From Mangrovimonas futianensis (lineage in GTDB: Bacteria > Bacteroidota > Bacteroidia > Flavobacteriales > Flavobacteriaceae), in contig NZ_JAJJNF010000007.1 of the NCBI RefSeq assembly GCF_021245805.1, forward strand, positions 62,001 through 126,000: a stretch of 64,000 nucleotides of DNA, read 5' to 3'. Below are positions 18,258 through 27,643 of this stretch, piece by piece. Under the pieces are notes generated by a model that worked only from the letters and a program-made list of their open reading frames with translations, was not told the DNA's origin and did no database searches. The position numbers were made by a program, and so were the translations under genes. Every line of letters starts with the position of its first letter. The stretch's first letter is position 1.

Positions 18258-20873
18258 ATGAAGGTATGGTCATTCATTATTTTAGGATTAGTTTGTTTTG
18301 TTTCATTTTCCCAAATCCAGCTAACAGGCACTGTAAAAGATAATTCAGGCAATCCTTTAGTTGGTGCTGTCACAACTATAAAAAACACAAATTCTCAAGC
18401 AATTATAGCATATGCCATTACTGACGAATTAGGGGGCTTTTCATTTCAAATTAATTTAGAAAAAGAAGGACTCGAAATTGAAATACAGTCTTTGGGATTT
18501 AAGAAATGGAAAAAAGTACTCTCAAAAAAAAATACACATTTGGATATTGTATTACAGGAATCTGTGGAACAACTGAAAGAAGTTTTTTTAAAATCTGATC
18601 CGATTAGGAAAAGAGGAGACACCATTGCTTACAATGTTTCTACTTTTAAAAATCAGAGCGACAGGACTATAGCTGATGTTATAGAAAAAATGCCTGGACT
18701 AAGTATTCTTCCATCAGGACAGATCACCTATATGGGGGAGCCTATTGAAAAATACTACATTGAAGGTCTAGACTTAATGGAAGGAAAGTATAAACTTGCC
18801 AATGAAAGTATTTCTGTCGAAGATGTAGCTCGTGTAGAAATTCTAGAGAATCACCAACCCATTAAAGTTTTGGATAGTTTGGTAGGTTCACAACGTACTT
18901 CTATCAATATCAAATTGAAAAATAATGTAAGTTTGAGCGGTAAAGTTGAAGGAGGTATTGGCTTTTCTCCGGGTTTGCTTAAAACAGAAATCACACCATT
19001 CTTACTTTCTAAAAAGCGACAAACCTTCACTAGTTATCAGTACAATAATATTGGAGAGGATTTATCTTCATACAATTCTGATTTTTCATCATCCCAATCC
19101 AACTTACCCATATTTGATGATTCAAAAAGGAATTTTTTAAAGATTCAACAATTACAAAACCCGCCTTTCTCTAATGAAAGATGGTTAAATAATAGGGATC
19201 ATTTTGGTTCAGCAAATCACCTTGAGAGATTAAAAAAAGGATTAGACTTAAAAGTTAATTTATCCTACTTAAATGGAACTCGAAAAGAAAATGGATTCCA
19301 AGAAAGTATTTACAAAAATGCCTCCAACAACTTAAACTATTTTGAAAGTATAGAAAATACTTTTCGTTTACATTCCTTAAATACTAAAATTACGTTAGAA
19401 AAAAACGTGAAGAAAAATTACTTTAAAAATGTATTTAGTTCTAATAATTATTGGGACAAGAATCATGGTTTTATCAAAAATAATATCACTTCAATCTCAC
19501 AACAAGCTTTAAACCCTTTCTGGAATCTTAAAAACCAGTTTCATATTTTAAAACCAATGGGAAAGCAGCTACTAGAATTCAACTCTAGTGTAGGCTACGT
19601 AAATACCTCTCAAGAATTGATGGTAACCCCAGGAGTTTTTATTGATTACTTTAATAATGGTGAAAACTATGAGAGAACACACCAATTTTTGAATTATCAT
19701 ACCTTTTACACCCATAATTCTATAGGATTTACGAAAAGAATAGGAGTTTTTACAATTGTTCCAACAGCTGGGTTTTCCTTTATCAAGGAAGAATTTGAAT
19801 CTGATATAATGACTGGTATTAATAATAACCCATTAACTGAAACGACTAATGATTATGGATTACGCTCTTTCACAACATTTTTAACAAACAAATTTGAATA
19901 CAAGGATAATATATGGCGTATAACTTTGCGCACACCTTTATTTTTGAGGAATATAGAATCACCCGAATATAATATCGCTTCTAAACCACTTACATTTGAA
20001 CCTGATCTGTTCCTATCTAAAAAACTTACTCCTTTTTGGGAAACACAGTTTTCAGGACAAATATCCAATTCATTTGGTGAAGCAGAGAACCTACATCGTG
20101 GTTTAATATTGGAAAATTATAGAAGTTTGACCAGCAATGAGCCCATTTTGAGGAAACAAATTCAACACAGGGGATCCCTTGCTCTTCGCTACAGGAATTC
20201 TCTTAAAGGGTTGTTTGGTTCGGTTTCAATTTCTTTAACCAAAATTAAAAATAATCTATTGTTTGACTATCGAGTGTCTTCTAATGGCGCCATTACTATT
20301 TTTAGTCTTGAGCAAGACAATAATCAAGTTCAGAATAATATGGCATTGAACCTTAGTAAATATATCGATGATTGGAAAACTACCTTAACTGGCAGCTCTA
20401 GCTTCTTTGTTTTTAAACGAGATCAGATAGTAAATAATGTATTTGATAAATATAAAACTATTGGGAAGCAATTCGCATTTAAAGCCGATATTGAAGCAAA
20501 TAAATGGCTCACTATTGGTTTGAACACCCAGTTGAAAACTTCACAACTAAAATCCAAGGATGTAAGTTTTGAGAGAGTAAAAAATTGGAGCAATTCCTTA
20601 TCTGCTTTTTTTTATCTAAGTAAACGCCAATTCTTAAACGCAGATTTTGAACATTTTTATAATAACCTTCAAAGCAATCAAAATACTGTTTTCTTGAATA
20701 TACAATACCAATATTCATTCAAAAAACATCCTATAGACGTAAAGCTTTCGTGGAATAATATTTTAAATACAAAAAGCTATATTAACATGCAAAATAATGA
20801 ATATTATAGTTTACAAAGTTCATATATTATAAGACCTTCCCAAGTATTTCTGACACTTCTGTTTACCTTATAA
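18258..20873 (+). CDS. outer-membrane beta-barrel protein with carboxypeptidase-regulatory domain, GLPGLI partner
   Basis: 871 residues: signal peptide (1-18), a CarboxypepD_reg-like beta-sandwich (about 22-100, LTGTVKDNSGNPLVGA), then a plug-like region (DRTIADVIEKMPGLSILPSGQITYMGEPIEKYYIEGLDL) and a long barrel of alternating aromatic strands ending in a terminal Phe-rich strand. The plug resembles TonB-dependent receptors but no clear TonB box is seen. Its function may be export or assembly of the GLPGLI protein, or ligand uptake; both are inference. AT-rich, with few rare features; the pair is bracketed by copies of one terminator. Confidence 0.82.
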   Translation: MKVWSFIILGLVCFVSFSQIQLTGTVKDNSGNPLVGAVTTIKNTNSQAIIAYAITDELGGFSFQINLEKEGLEIEIQSLGFKKWKKVLSKKNTHLDIVLQESVEQLKEVFLKSDPIRKRGDTIAYNVSTFKNQSDRTIADVIEKMPGLSILPSGQITYMGEPIEKYYIEGLDLMEGKYKLANESISVEDVARVEILENHQPIKVLDSLVGSQRTSINIKLKNNVSLSGKVEGGIGFSPGLLKTEITPFLLSKKRQTFTSYQYNNIGEDLSSYNSDFSSSQSNLPIFDDSKRNFLKIQQLQNPPFSNERWLNNRDHFGSANHLERLKKGLDLKVNLSYLNGTRKENGFQESIYKNASNNLNYFESIENTFRLHSLNTKITLEKNVKKNYFKNVFSSNNYWDKNHGFIKNNITSISQQALNPFWNLKNQFHILKPMGKQLLEFNSSVGYVNTSQELMVTPGVFIDYFNNGENYERTHQFLNYHTFYTHNSIGFTKRIGVFTIVPTAGFSFIKEEFESDIMTGINNNPLTETTNDYGLRSFTTFLTNKFEYKDNIWRITLRTPLFLRNIESPEYNIASKPLTFEPDLFLSKKLTPFWETQFSGQISNSFGEAENLHRGLILENYRSLTSNEPILRKQIQHRGSLALRYRNSLKGLFGSVSISLTKIKNNLLFDYRVSSNGAITIFSLEQDNNQVQNNMALNLSKYIDDWKTTLTGSSSFFVFKRDQIVNNVFDKYKTIGKQFAFKADIEANKWLTIGLNTQLKTSQLKSKDVSFERVKNWSNSLSAFFYLSKRQFLNADFEHFYNNLQSNQNTVFLNIQYQYSFKKHPIDVKLSWNNILNTKSYINMQNNEYYSLQSSYIIRPSQVFLTLLFTL

Positions 20874-20963
20874 AAATGATTCTTATTTAAACAAACTCAC
20901 CTATATTTTCATTTTTAGAATCGTCATCCAAAATGACTGATCTTCCACAATTATAATTAAAAG

Positions 20964-21000
20964 AAAAGGGGCGTTTCAATTTGAGACGCCCCTTTTTGGT
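20964..21000. terminator. bidirectional terminator (repeat copy 2)
   Basis: Hairpin 20968-20992, GGGGCGTTTC against GAGACGCCCC with one G-T wobble and loop AATTT, A-rich on the left and T-rich on the right. It serves the converging outer-membrane genes on either side and is almost identical to the hairpin at 17221-17245. Confidence 0.85.
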
Positions 21001-21021
21001 TATTTCATTTTTAAATATTTC

Positions 21022-23829
21022 TTAGTCCATCCAGAAACCACCACGGTCATTCACTTCTCCCTTTTTACCCAAACTATTGAACTTCCAACTAAAGCTCAAC
21101 ATAAAATATTGTTGTAGTACGGTGCTTTGTGAATCTTGAATATAATTCTGGGTAGCCGTTCTTCTGGCATTGGTATTTTGGTTTAACAAATCATAGACTT
21201 TAAAAGTCGCTGTCGCTTTATCCTGTAGAAAGGAATAGGCCACTGTTGTATTCCAGAACCAAGCACTTTTCTGGAAACCGGCCGAAATGTTGGGATTATA
21301 ATTAAAGGTTATATCATTTCGCCATTCAAGATTCTTTGGAAGGAAAAACCCGGTTCTAATATTCAAATTGTGGTATTGGAATCTCTGATCTTCAAATTCT
21401 TCCAAATCGTATGAATTGTTTGTAAATGTCAACGAGTACCTAGGTCGAATTTCAAATACATCTTTCCAAGTGAACTTAAAGTTTACTTCAGGAGATAGAG
21501 ACCTCACGTCACTGGCATATTGCACTCCATTATTGAAGTTGACGTTTCTTGAAAAATTACCATTGGCACCTACCCCAAATCTCACCGTTCTTAAAGAATC
21601 TATTTTCACTTCTTTATTGTAATCCATTCCCGCATAAATTTGATAGTTCCCATCGACATTTTCATAAGTTGTTTCTCTCACAAAATTTTCATCAATGATG
21701 GTTTTGGAAACCACAGCATTATCTGTTACTCGAGCATTGACATAAGACCAAAATCCTGTATGTTTTTGAAAGTCATAATTGTTGAATCCCATGTACAATC
21801 TATGATTGTTTGACGGCTCCAAATTAGGATTACCTACAATGGTATTCAATGGGTCTGACACATTTGTAAAGGCTTGAAGCTGGAATAATTCTGGCGGATC
21901 ATTGTTCAGCCTATACCCCATATACATTGAGGATTTACCACTAAATCGGTAATTGGCATTGGAATATAATTGAACCGCTTCAAAATCACGTTCTATATTA
22001 AATTGAGGTCTTAAATTATCACGGTTTTCAAGCGTTCTAAAAATATATTCGGCTCCAGCTCTAGCTGAGAATTTTTCGCCACGGTAGCTCAAGGATAATC
22101 CCGGTGTACTATTTTGATCTAAATACTCAAAGTCTGTACTCAAATCTTCATTGAATTGAGAATATTCCCCCATATCATCCAAATCATAGGTGGATTTAAC
22201 ATCGGTAGACTTGTTTCGATTAAACTTGTATTCCAAATTCACAAAAAACTTCTTTTCTACAATGGGAATACTATACCTTATTTCAGAACCCAAATTTTCG
22301 GTTTCACCATTCCCATCTGTAAATTGGTTTCTTATGGTTTCATCAATTAAAATGAAGTCTGGATTATTAGGGTCCAACTCATCCGCTCCATAGACGTAGG
22401 TTTCAGAATTCAGGAAATCGTCACTGTTTGATTGACCTATTTCATTGGTTATACCAACTCGTAAATACCCTCCTTTGTCAAACTTCTTGGTGATATTGAT
22501 TCGGTTATTAAAGGTTTTACCATCTCTTTCCACAAAGGAATTTGTTGCCGATGTGTTGGTCAATTGTCTTTCATCATTGAAGGAACTTTCTCCATTATCA
22601 AAGGAGGTCTTGGTTCTTGAATAACGAAACGAAGGCTGCACATTGATCAAAAATGTAGAGTCAACCTTTATATCAAATTCCAAATTTGCCGAATGGCTAT
22701 CTGTGTCATTATCGCTTCTAGATCTCGAATCTGTATAGTATCTAGAATCGGGCAAAATGTTTTCACGTTGCGTGGTCGATTCATTAAAAGAGCTACTTCC
22801 CGAAAAGAAATAATCGGCAGAGACATCGGTGTCCTTTCCTATTACATCCGCATAATTCATCCCTGCATTTTGGGAAGTCGTAATTCCTTGTCCGCCACCA
22901 AAAGTTCTTCCATCAATCGTAAAGGAACCGTTACTGTTCCAGGACATACTGTTTCCACGACCAAACATTTTTTCAATTTCCCCAAAACTAAATCCGGGGG
23001 AATTGATGTTATTACCTCCTGCTAAAACACTGATTCGCCTATCGTTATCAAAATAATTAAACATTCCGGCAAATTCGTACCGCTCATCGGTACCGCCACC
23101 TGCAGACACCCTTCCAAAAACACCTTTATTGTTTTCTTCTTTAATCGTTAAATTGATGGTTTTGTTTTCCCCATCAGTCACTTCTCCTGTAAATGCCTCG
23201 GATTTACTTTTGGTGTCTACCACCTGAATCTTTTCAATGATATCCTTGGTTAAATTTTTGGTTGTAATACTTGGATCATTACCGAAAAACGGCTTCCCAT
23301 TAACCAATATTTTATTTACAGATTTTCCATTGACCTTAATGGTTCCATCATCCTCAACCGTCACACCTGGTAATTGTTTCAGTAAATCTTCTACCGTTGC
23401 ATCTTTTTTGGTTTTAAAGGACTTCACATTAAATTCTAAAGTATCCTTTTTAATGGTCACAGGAGCCGAAGCCTTAATCACGACCTCATCCAAGGCGTCA
23501 GAACTTACTGCCATGACAATATTTTTAAGGTCAATCACCTCTTTATCCAATTTGATATTTTGATAATAGGTTTTATAACCTACATACGAAACAAACAAAT
23601 TGGCTTCCGTATCTCCCGTTTTCTCCTGTAGGGAGAATCGACCGTCTTTATCAGAAATGGTATAGGTAATCAAAGAGCTGTCCTTAACTCTTTGTAAATA
23701 AACAGTAGCCGATTCTAAGGGTGATTGATCTTCTTCTGCAACTAGTTTTCCAGAAATTTTAAATGGATTGGTTTGGGCAATGGAGGTTAGGGCATAGAAA
23801 CATGCCATAAACACAAGGAATTTCTTCAT
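21022..23829 (-). CDS. outer-membrane beta-barrel family protein with carboxypeptidase-regulatory and plug domains
   Basis: 935 residues: signal peptide (1-18), CarboxypepD_reg-like domain (about 24-110, ISGKLVAEEDQSPLESATVYL), plug-like region (KDATVEDLLKQLPGVTVEDDGTIKVNGKSVNKILVNGKPF at about 140-180) and a beta-barrel rich in Asn/Asp/Tyr/Phe strands with poly-Gly/Ser loops, ending FSWKFN before a short tail. It shares its architecture with the convergent gene at 18258-20873 but has no adjacent GLPGLI gene. Transport substrate unknown. Confidence 0.82.
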   Translation of the reverse strand: MKKFLVFMACFYALTSIAQTNPFKISGKLVAEEDQSPLESATVYLQRVKDSSLITYTISDKDGRFSLQEKTGDTEANLFVSYVGYKTYYQNIKLDKEVIDLKNIVMAVSSDALDEVVIKASAPVTIKKDTLEFNVKSFKTKKDATVEDLLKQLPGVTVEDDGTIKVNGKSVNKILVNGKPFFGNDPSITTKNLTKDIIEKIQVVDTKSKSEAFTGEVTDGENKTINLTIKEENNKGVFGRVSAGGGTDERYEFAGMFNYFDNDRRISVLAGGNNINSPGFSFGEIEKMFGRGNSMSWNSNGSFTIDGRTFGGGQGITTSQNAGMNYADVIGKDTDVSADYFFSGSSSFNESTTQRENILPDSRYYTDSRSRSDNDTDSHSANLEFDIKVDSTFLINVQPSFRYSRTKTSFDNGESSFNDERQLTNTSATNSFVERDGKTFNNRINITKKFDKGGYLRVGITNEIGQSNSDDFLNSETYVYGADELDPNNPDFILIDETIRNQFTDGNGETENLGSEIRYSIPIVEKKFFVNLEYKFNRNKSTDVKSTYDLDDMGEYSQFNEDLSTDFEYLDQNSTPGLSLSYRGEKFSARAGAEYIFRTLENRDNLRPQFNIERDFEAVQLYSNANYRFSGKSSMYMGYRLNNDPPELFQLQAFTNVSDPLNTIVGNPNLEPSNNHRLYMGFNNYDFQKHTGFWSYVNARVTDNAVVSKTIIDENFVRETTYENVDGNYQIYAGMDYNKEVKIDSLRTVRFGVGANGNFSRNVNFNNGVQYASDVRSLSPEVNFKFTWKDVFEIRPRYSLTFTNNSYDLEEFEDQRFQYHNLNIRTGFFLPKNLEWRNDITFNYNPNISAGFQKSAWFWNTTVAYSFLQDKATATFKVYDLLNQNTNARRTATQNYIQDSQSTVLQQYFMLSFSWKFNSLGKKGEVNDRGGFWMD

Positions 23830-23956
23830 TGACTTTTTTTGATTGATGTTTAGCTTATTCAGTTAAGAGAACGAAAATAGCTTAGTAATCGTATGAAACT
23901 TCTTAAAAAAAACCTAAACTTTCCTTAAAATTCAATGAGTTAGCCCCTATTAAATC

Positions 23957-25261
23957 CTATTTTTTACGCATATAAACGGTTACCGGAACTCCATGAAAAT
24001 CAAAATGTTCCCGCAATTTATTTTCTAAAAAGCGTTTATAAGGATCCTTTACATATTGTGGAAGGTTGCAGAAAAACGCAAATTGCGGTTGTGGTGTAGG
24101 CAATTGCGTGATAAATTTAATTTTGACGTATTTCCCTTTATATGCCGGTGGTGGATTGTTTTGAATAATAGGAAGCATAACATCATTCAACTCTCTAGTT
24201 TTTATCTTTTTGCTCCTATTTTGAAATACTTCTACAGCAGTTTCAATAGCTTTAAAAATACGCTGTTTGTTCAACACTGAGATAAAGACAATAGGCACAT
24301 CTGTAAAAGGCGCTATTTCTTGTCTTATTTGCTTTTCAAAATCTTTAAGGGTTTTATTATCCTTTTCTACAAGGTCCCATTTATTCACCAAGATAACAAT
24401 CCCTTTTCGGTTGCGTTCTGCCAACCAAAAGATGTTTTGAACTTGACCATCAAAGCCTCTTGTAGCATCCAAGACAAGCAAGCACACATCACAGTGCTCA
24501 ATAGCCCGTATACTTCGCATCACCGAATAGAACTCTAAATCTTCTTTAACCTTTGATTTTCTTCTGATTCCGGCAGTATCCACCAAGTTGAATTCAAAAC
24601 CAAAACGGTTATATTTGGTATCTATAGAATCCCTAGTAGTTCCTGCAATATCGGTAACGATATAACGGTCTTCGCCAATTAAGGCATTAATAAAAGAAGA
24701 TTTACCGGCGTTGGGACGCCCTACCACGGCAAATCGTGGCAACTCCTCTTCTTCTCTTTCTTCTTTTTCAGGCAAGGATTCAACTACAGCATCCAGTAAT
24801 TCTCCAGTTCCACTTCCGTTGATACTTGCAATGGTATAATATTCCCCTAATCCTAAAGAGTAGAATTCTAAAGCATCATGAACCCTAGCAGCATTATCTA
24901 CTTTATTAATGGCCAAGAAAACAGGTTTCTCTACCTTTCTTAATAATTTGGCGACGTCCTCATCCATACCAGTAACACCAGCTTCTACGTCCACCATAAA
25001 AATGATAACATCGGCTTCATCAATAGCCAATTCTACCTGTTTATCAATCTCGGCTTCAAAAACATCATCACTACCTACAACGTACCCTCCGGTATCTATC
25101 ACAGTAAATTCCCGTCCGTTCCAATCACTTTTACCATAATGGCGATCTCTAGTCACGCCGCTTACAGCATCAACAATGGCTTCACGACGTTTGATCAACC
25201 TATTAAAAAATGTAGACTTACCGACATTGGGACGTCCTACTATAGCAACGATACTACTCAT
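23957..25261 (-). CDS. der: ribosome-associated GTPase Der (EngA)
   Basis: 434 residues with two tandem Era-like GTPase domains and a C-terminal KH-like domain. The first P-loop is GRPNVGKST (8-16) with DTGG and NKVD; the second is GRPNAGKSS (about 180-188) with DTAGI and NKWD. Needed for assembly of the 50S subunit. Length fits the family. It is encoded close to another ribosome-assembly GTPase, Era, separated by one opposite-strand gene. Confidence 0.98.
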   Translation of the reverse strand: MSSIVAIVGRPNVGKSTFFNRLIKRREAIVDAVSGVTRDRHYGKSDWNGREFTVIDTGGYVVGSDDVFEAEIDKQVELAIDEADVIIFMVDVEAGVTGMDEDVAKLLRKVEKPVFLAINKVDNAARVHDALEFYSLGLGEYYTIASINGSGTGELLDAVVESLPEKEEREEEELPRFAVVGRPNAGKSSFINALIGEDRYIVTDIAGTTRDSIDTKYNRFGFEFNLVDTAGIRRKSKVKEDLEFYSVMRSIRAIEHCDVCLLVLDATRGFDGQVQNIFWLAERNRKGIVILVNKWDLVEKDNKTLKDFEKQIRQEIAPFTDVPIVFISVLNKQRIFKAIETAVEVFQNRSKKIKTRELNDVMLPIIQNNPPPAYKGKYVKIKFITQLPTPQPQFAFFCNLPQYVKDPYKRFLENKLREHFDFHGVPVTVYMRKK

Positions 25262-25278
25262 AATCTTAGAATTGTTTG

Positions 25279-25286
25279 CAAAGGTA
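25279..25286 (-). promoter_or_regulatory. Bacteroidetes -7 element of der
   Basis: TACCTTTG on the minus strand is a perfect TAnnTTTG match, 18 bases upstream of the der start. No clear -33 TTG lies at the expected distance. Confidence 0.5.
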
Positions 25287-25341
25287 GTGTTTACAATCTG
25301 AAGAAAAAATACTATTTTTCTGCAGATTATCAGCTTCTTTT

Positions 25342-25848
25342 ATGGCTTTATCCAATGACATTGTTTTAAGACCCCGATTTCAATTAGATTTATCAAAATC
25401 AAATCAAACCATTCTTAAGGCATTTGAATACAACAAAACCACCCAAAAAAGCTTTGTGGTTTCCAGAATAGACAACCATGTTTTTATCAGAATACCAAAA
25501 GCAGAACAACATTATTGGTCTCCCCAATTGCATTTGGAAGTGTTGCCTAAAGATCAAGACCACTGTACGGTTCACGGTTTGTTTGGCCCCAACCCAACCA
25601 TATGGACCATGTTTATGTTTCTTCATTTTATCGTGGCTGGTCTTTTTATCGTTTTTGGAATTTGGGCTTACTCTAACTGGACTTTGGAATTACCATTTGT
25701 GGTACAGCTCACCATCATGTTTTTGATGATTATAGCATGGGTAACCCTCTATTTATTGGGTAGAATGGGAAGACATTCAGGCAAAGAGCAAATGCATCAA
25801 TTACATGATTTTATGAACGACGTCTTGAAGCAGGAACATTTACTGTAA
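25342..25848 (+). CDS. two-helix membrane protein of unknown function
   Basis: 168 residues. An N-terminal soluble half (residues 1-85) with alternating hydrophobic strands (HVFIRIPKAEQHYWSPQLHLEV) is followed by two transmembrane helices (about 91-112 and 118-138) and a short basic, helical tail. No motif is recognised. It lies between der and era on the opposite strand, ends 9 bases from the era stop, and is the only gene in that pocket. Coding is supported by the clean reading frame and membrane topology. Confidence 0.65.
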   Translation: MALSNDIVLRPRFQLDLSKSNQTILKAFEYNKTTQKSFVVSRIDNHVFIRIPKAEQHYWSPQLHLEVLPKDQDHCTVHGLFGPNPTIWTMFMFLHFIVAGLFIVFGIWAYSNWTLELPFVVQLTIMFLMIIAWVTLYLLGRMGRHSGKEQMHQLHDFMNDVLKQEHLL

Positions 25849-25857
25849 TACAGATGC

Positions 25858-26742
25858 TTACTTTTGATTGTATCCGAACCTTCTTAGCTGATTTGGATTG
25901 CTTCTCCAATTTTTATTCACCTTGACAAACAGCTCTAAATGAACCTGTTTCCCGAAGAAGGCTTCCAAATCCTTTCTGGATTCTACACCTACTCTTTTTA
26001 AGGCCGAACCTTTATGTCCGATAATAATTCCCTTTTGAGTATCACGCTCAACCATGATGACTGATTGGATTCTGATAATCTCTTCTTCCTCCACAAAGGA
26101 TTCGGTTTCAACCTCAACAGAATAAGGGATTTCCTTTTTATAATGCAGTAATATTTTCTCCCTAATCGTTTCATTAACAAAAAATCGTTCAGGCTTATCA
26201 GTCAATTGATCTTTTGGATAAAATGGAGGTGAGTCTGGTAACAATTCAACAATCCTAGTAAAAACGGTTTCTACATTAAATCCTTCCAAAGCAGACACAG
26301 GGATAATTTCGGCATTGGGAACTTTCTCTTTCCACAGTTCCACTTGGGCTTCCAGTTGTTCTTGATTGGAAGTATCAATTTTGTTCAACAACAATAAAAC
26401 AGGAATTTTAGAGTGGACAATTCGATTAAAAAATGCTTCATCCTTTAACTCCTTCTCCCCTATCTCAACCATATAAACCAACACATCGGCATCCTCTAGA
26501 GCAGACTTAACAAAGTCCATCATACTTTCTTGAAGCTCATAAGCTGGTTTGATAATTCCCGGGGTATCACTGAATATCACTTGAAAATCCTCGCCATTGA
26601 CAATGCCCAAAATACGATGTCTCGTGGTCTGAGCTTTAGAAGTGATAATTGATAATTTTTCACCTACAAAAGCATTCATCAATGTAGATTTACCCACATT
26701 GGGATTTCCTATAATATTCACAAAACCTGCTTTATGCCCCAT
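25858..26742 (-). CDS. era: ribosome-assembly GTPase Era
   Basis: 295 residues from Met at 26742 (MGHKAGFVNIIGNPNVGKST). GTPase motifs: P-loop GNPNVGKS, the switch segment TTRHRILG, DTPG and NKID; the C-terminal KH domain has IIGHKGSALKRVG. It binds 16S rRNA during 30S maturation. An upstream ATG at 26766 would add eight residues, but it overlaps the -7 element at 26764-26771 and would lie upstream of the likely transcription start, so the shorter start is chosen. Confidence 0.96.
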   Translation of the reverse strand: MGHKAGFVNIIGNPNVGKSTLMNAFVGEKLSIITSKAQTTRHRILGIVNGEDFQVIFSDTPGIIKPAYELQESMMDFVKSALEDADVLVYMVEIGEKELKDEAFFNRIVHSKIPVLLLLNKIDTSNQEQLEAQVELWKEKVPNAEIIPVSALEGFNVETVFTRIVELLPDSPPFYPKDQLTDKPERFFVNETIREKILLHYKKEIPYSVEVETESFVEEEEIIRIQSVIMVERDTQKGIIIGHKGSALKRVGVESRKDLEAFFGKQVHLELFVKVNKNWRSNPNQLRRFGYNQK

Positions 26743-26763
26743 CTTTGTCCGTTTCAATTTTGG

Positions 26764-26797
26764 CAAAGGTACAACCTTAACGGTTTACTTGCATCAA
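26764..26797 (-). promoter_or_regulatory. era promoter
   Basis: On the minus strand, TTG (26795-26797) is followed after 23 bases by a perfect -7 TACCTTTG (26764-26771), 22 bases before the era start. It interleaves with the divergent hutG promoter. Confidence 0.5.
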
Positions 26798-26822
26798 GGT
26801 AAAGAGATAACTTGTACTTTTG
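26789..26822 (+). promoter_or_regulatory. hutG-hutF promoter
   Basis: TTG (26789-26791), a 23-base spacer, then a perfect -7 TACTTTTG (26815-26822); the hutG start is 29 bases further on. The -33 triplets of this and the era promoter lie within nine bases of each other. Confidence 0.5.
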
Positions 26823-26851
26823 TAACTACAGACTAATTTTACAACCAGCAC

Positions 26852-27643
26852 ATGGTATACAACATTATTGAACCTACAGCCAAAAAAGTTCCTATTATAT
26901 TAAGTTCACCTCACTCTGGAACCCTGTTTCCAGACGACGTGAAAAAGCAATTAAAACAAGAAGTCATATCCAATCCAGACGATACCGATTGGTTTATAGA
27001 TCAGTTATACAATTTTGCCCCTGCTATGGGCATCACGATGATAACCGCTCGATACAACCGATGGGTTATCGACTTAAACCGTGATCCAAATAGCAAGCCT
27101 TTGTATAATGATGGCCGTGTGATTACGGGCTTGGTACCAACCACCAATTTTAATGGCGATTCTTTATATCAAGATGAAACGCCAACGGAGCAAGAAATTG
27201 AAAATAGATTACAGCAGTATTTTTTGCCATATCACCAAAAAGTTTCAGAGCTTTTAAACCAAACCAAATCGCAATTTGGAAAAGCCCTTCTTTTTGACGC
27301 CCATTCCATCAGAAAAGTAGTGCCTGGTATACAGGAAGCCCCTTTTCCAGATTTAATTTTGGGAGACAACGACGAAACATCCGCTTCCAAAGCACTTATT
27401 GATTCAGCCATAAGTGTATTGGATTCCCACTCCTTCAACTTCAAGCATAACCACCCATTTAAAGGGGGACACATCACTAGAAGTTTTGGAAAGCCTTCAG
27501 AAAACATCCACGCATTGCAATTGGAAATGGCCAAGACGAATTATATGGATGATTCCGAGACCCAATACCATCCCGAGCGTGCCGAACAGATGCGACTTAT
27601 TTTAAAATCCCTTTTTGAGAACCTAATAAATACCCTTTCCTAA
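26852..27643 (+). CDS. hutG: N-formylglutamate amidohydrolase
   Basis: 263 residues. Last step of the five-step histidine pathway: N-formylglutamate to glutamate and formate, metal-dependent, cytoplasmic. Family motifs: LSSPHSGTLFP (about 18-28), YNRWVIDLNRDPN (about 69-81), LFDAHSIR (about 146-153) and HNHPFKGGHITR (about 197-208). Its stop and the hutF start share TAATG, so the two are translationally coupled. This is the amidohydrolase, unrelated to the arginase-fold enzyme sometimes given the same symbol. Confidence 0.93.
   Translation: MVYNIIEPTAKKVPIILSSPHSGTLFPDDVKKQLKQEVISNPDDTDWFIDQLYNFAPAMGITMITARYNRWVIDLNRDPNSKPLYNDGRVITGLVPTTNFNGDSLYQDETPTEQEIENRLQQYFLPYHQKVSELLNQTKSQFGKALLFDAHSIRKVVPGIQEAPFPDLILGDNDETSASKALIDSAISVLDSHSFNFKHNHPFKGGHITRSFGKPSENIHALQLEMAKTNYMDDSETQYHPERAEQMRLILKSLFENLINTLS

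Noticed and set aside
17217..21000. The two hairpin copies as terminal inverted repeats of a transposon
   Set aside because: They are direct, not inverted relative to each other; no transposase or target duplication was found. Each is placed as a terminator.
22156..23563. Several plus-strand frames of 64-110 codons within the outer-membrane protein gene
   Set aside because: All are antisense to a clear 935-residue gene and show no family features.
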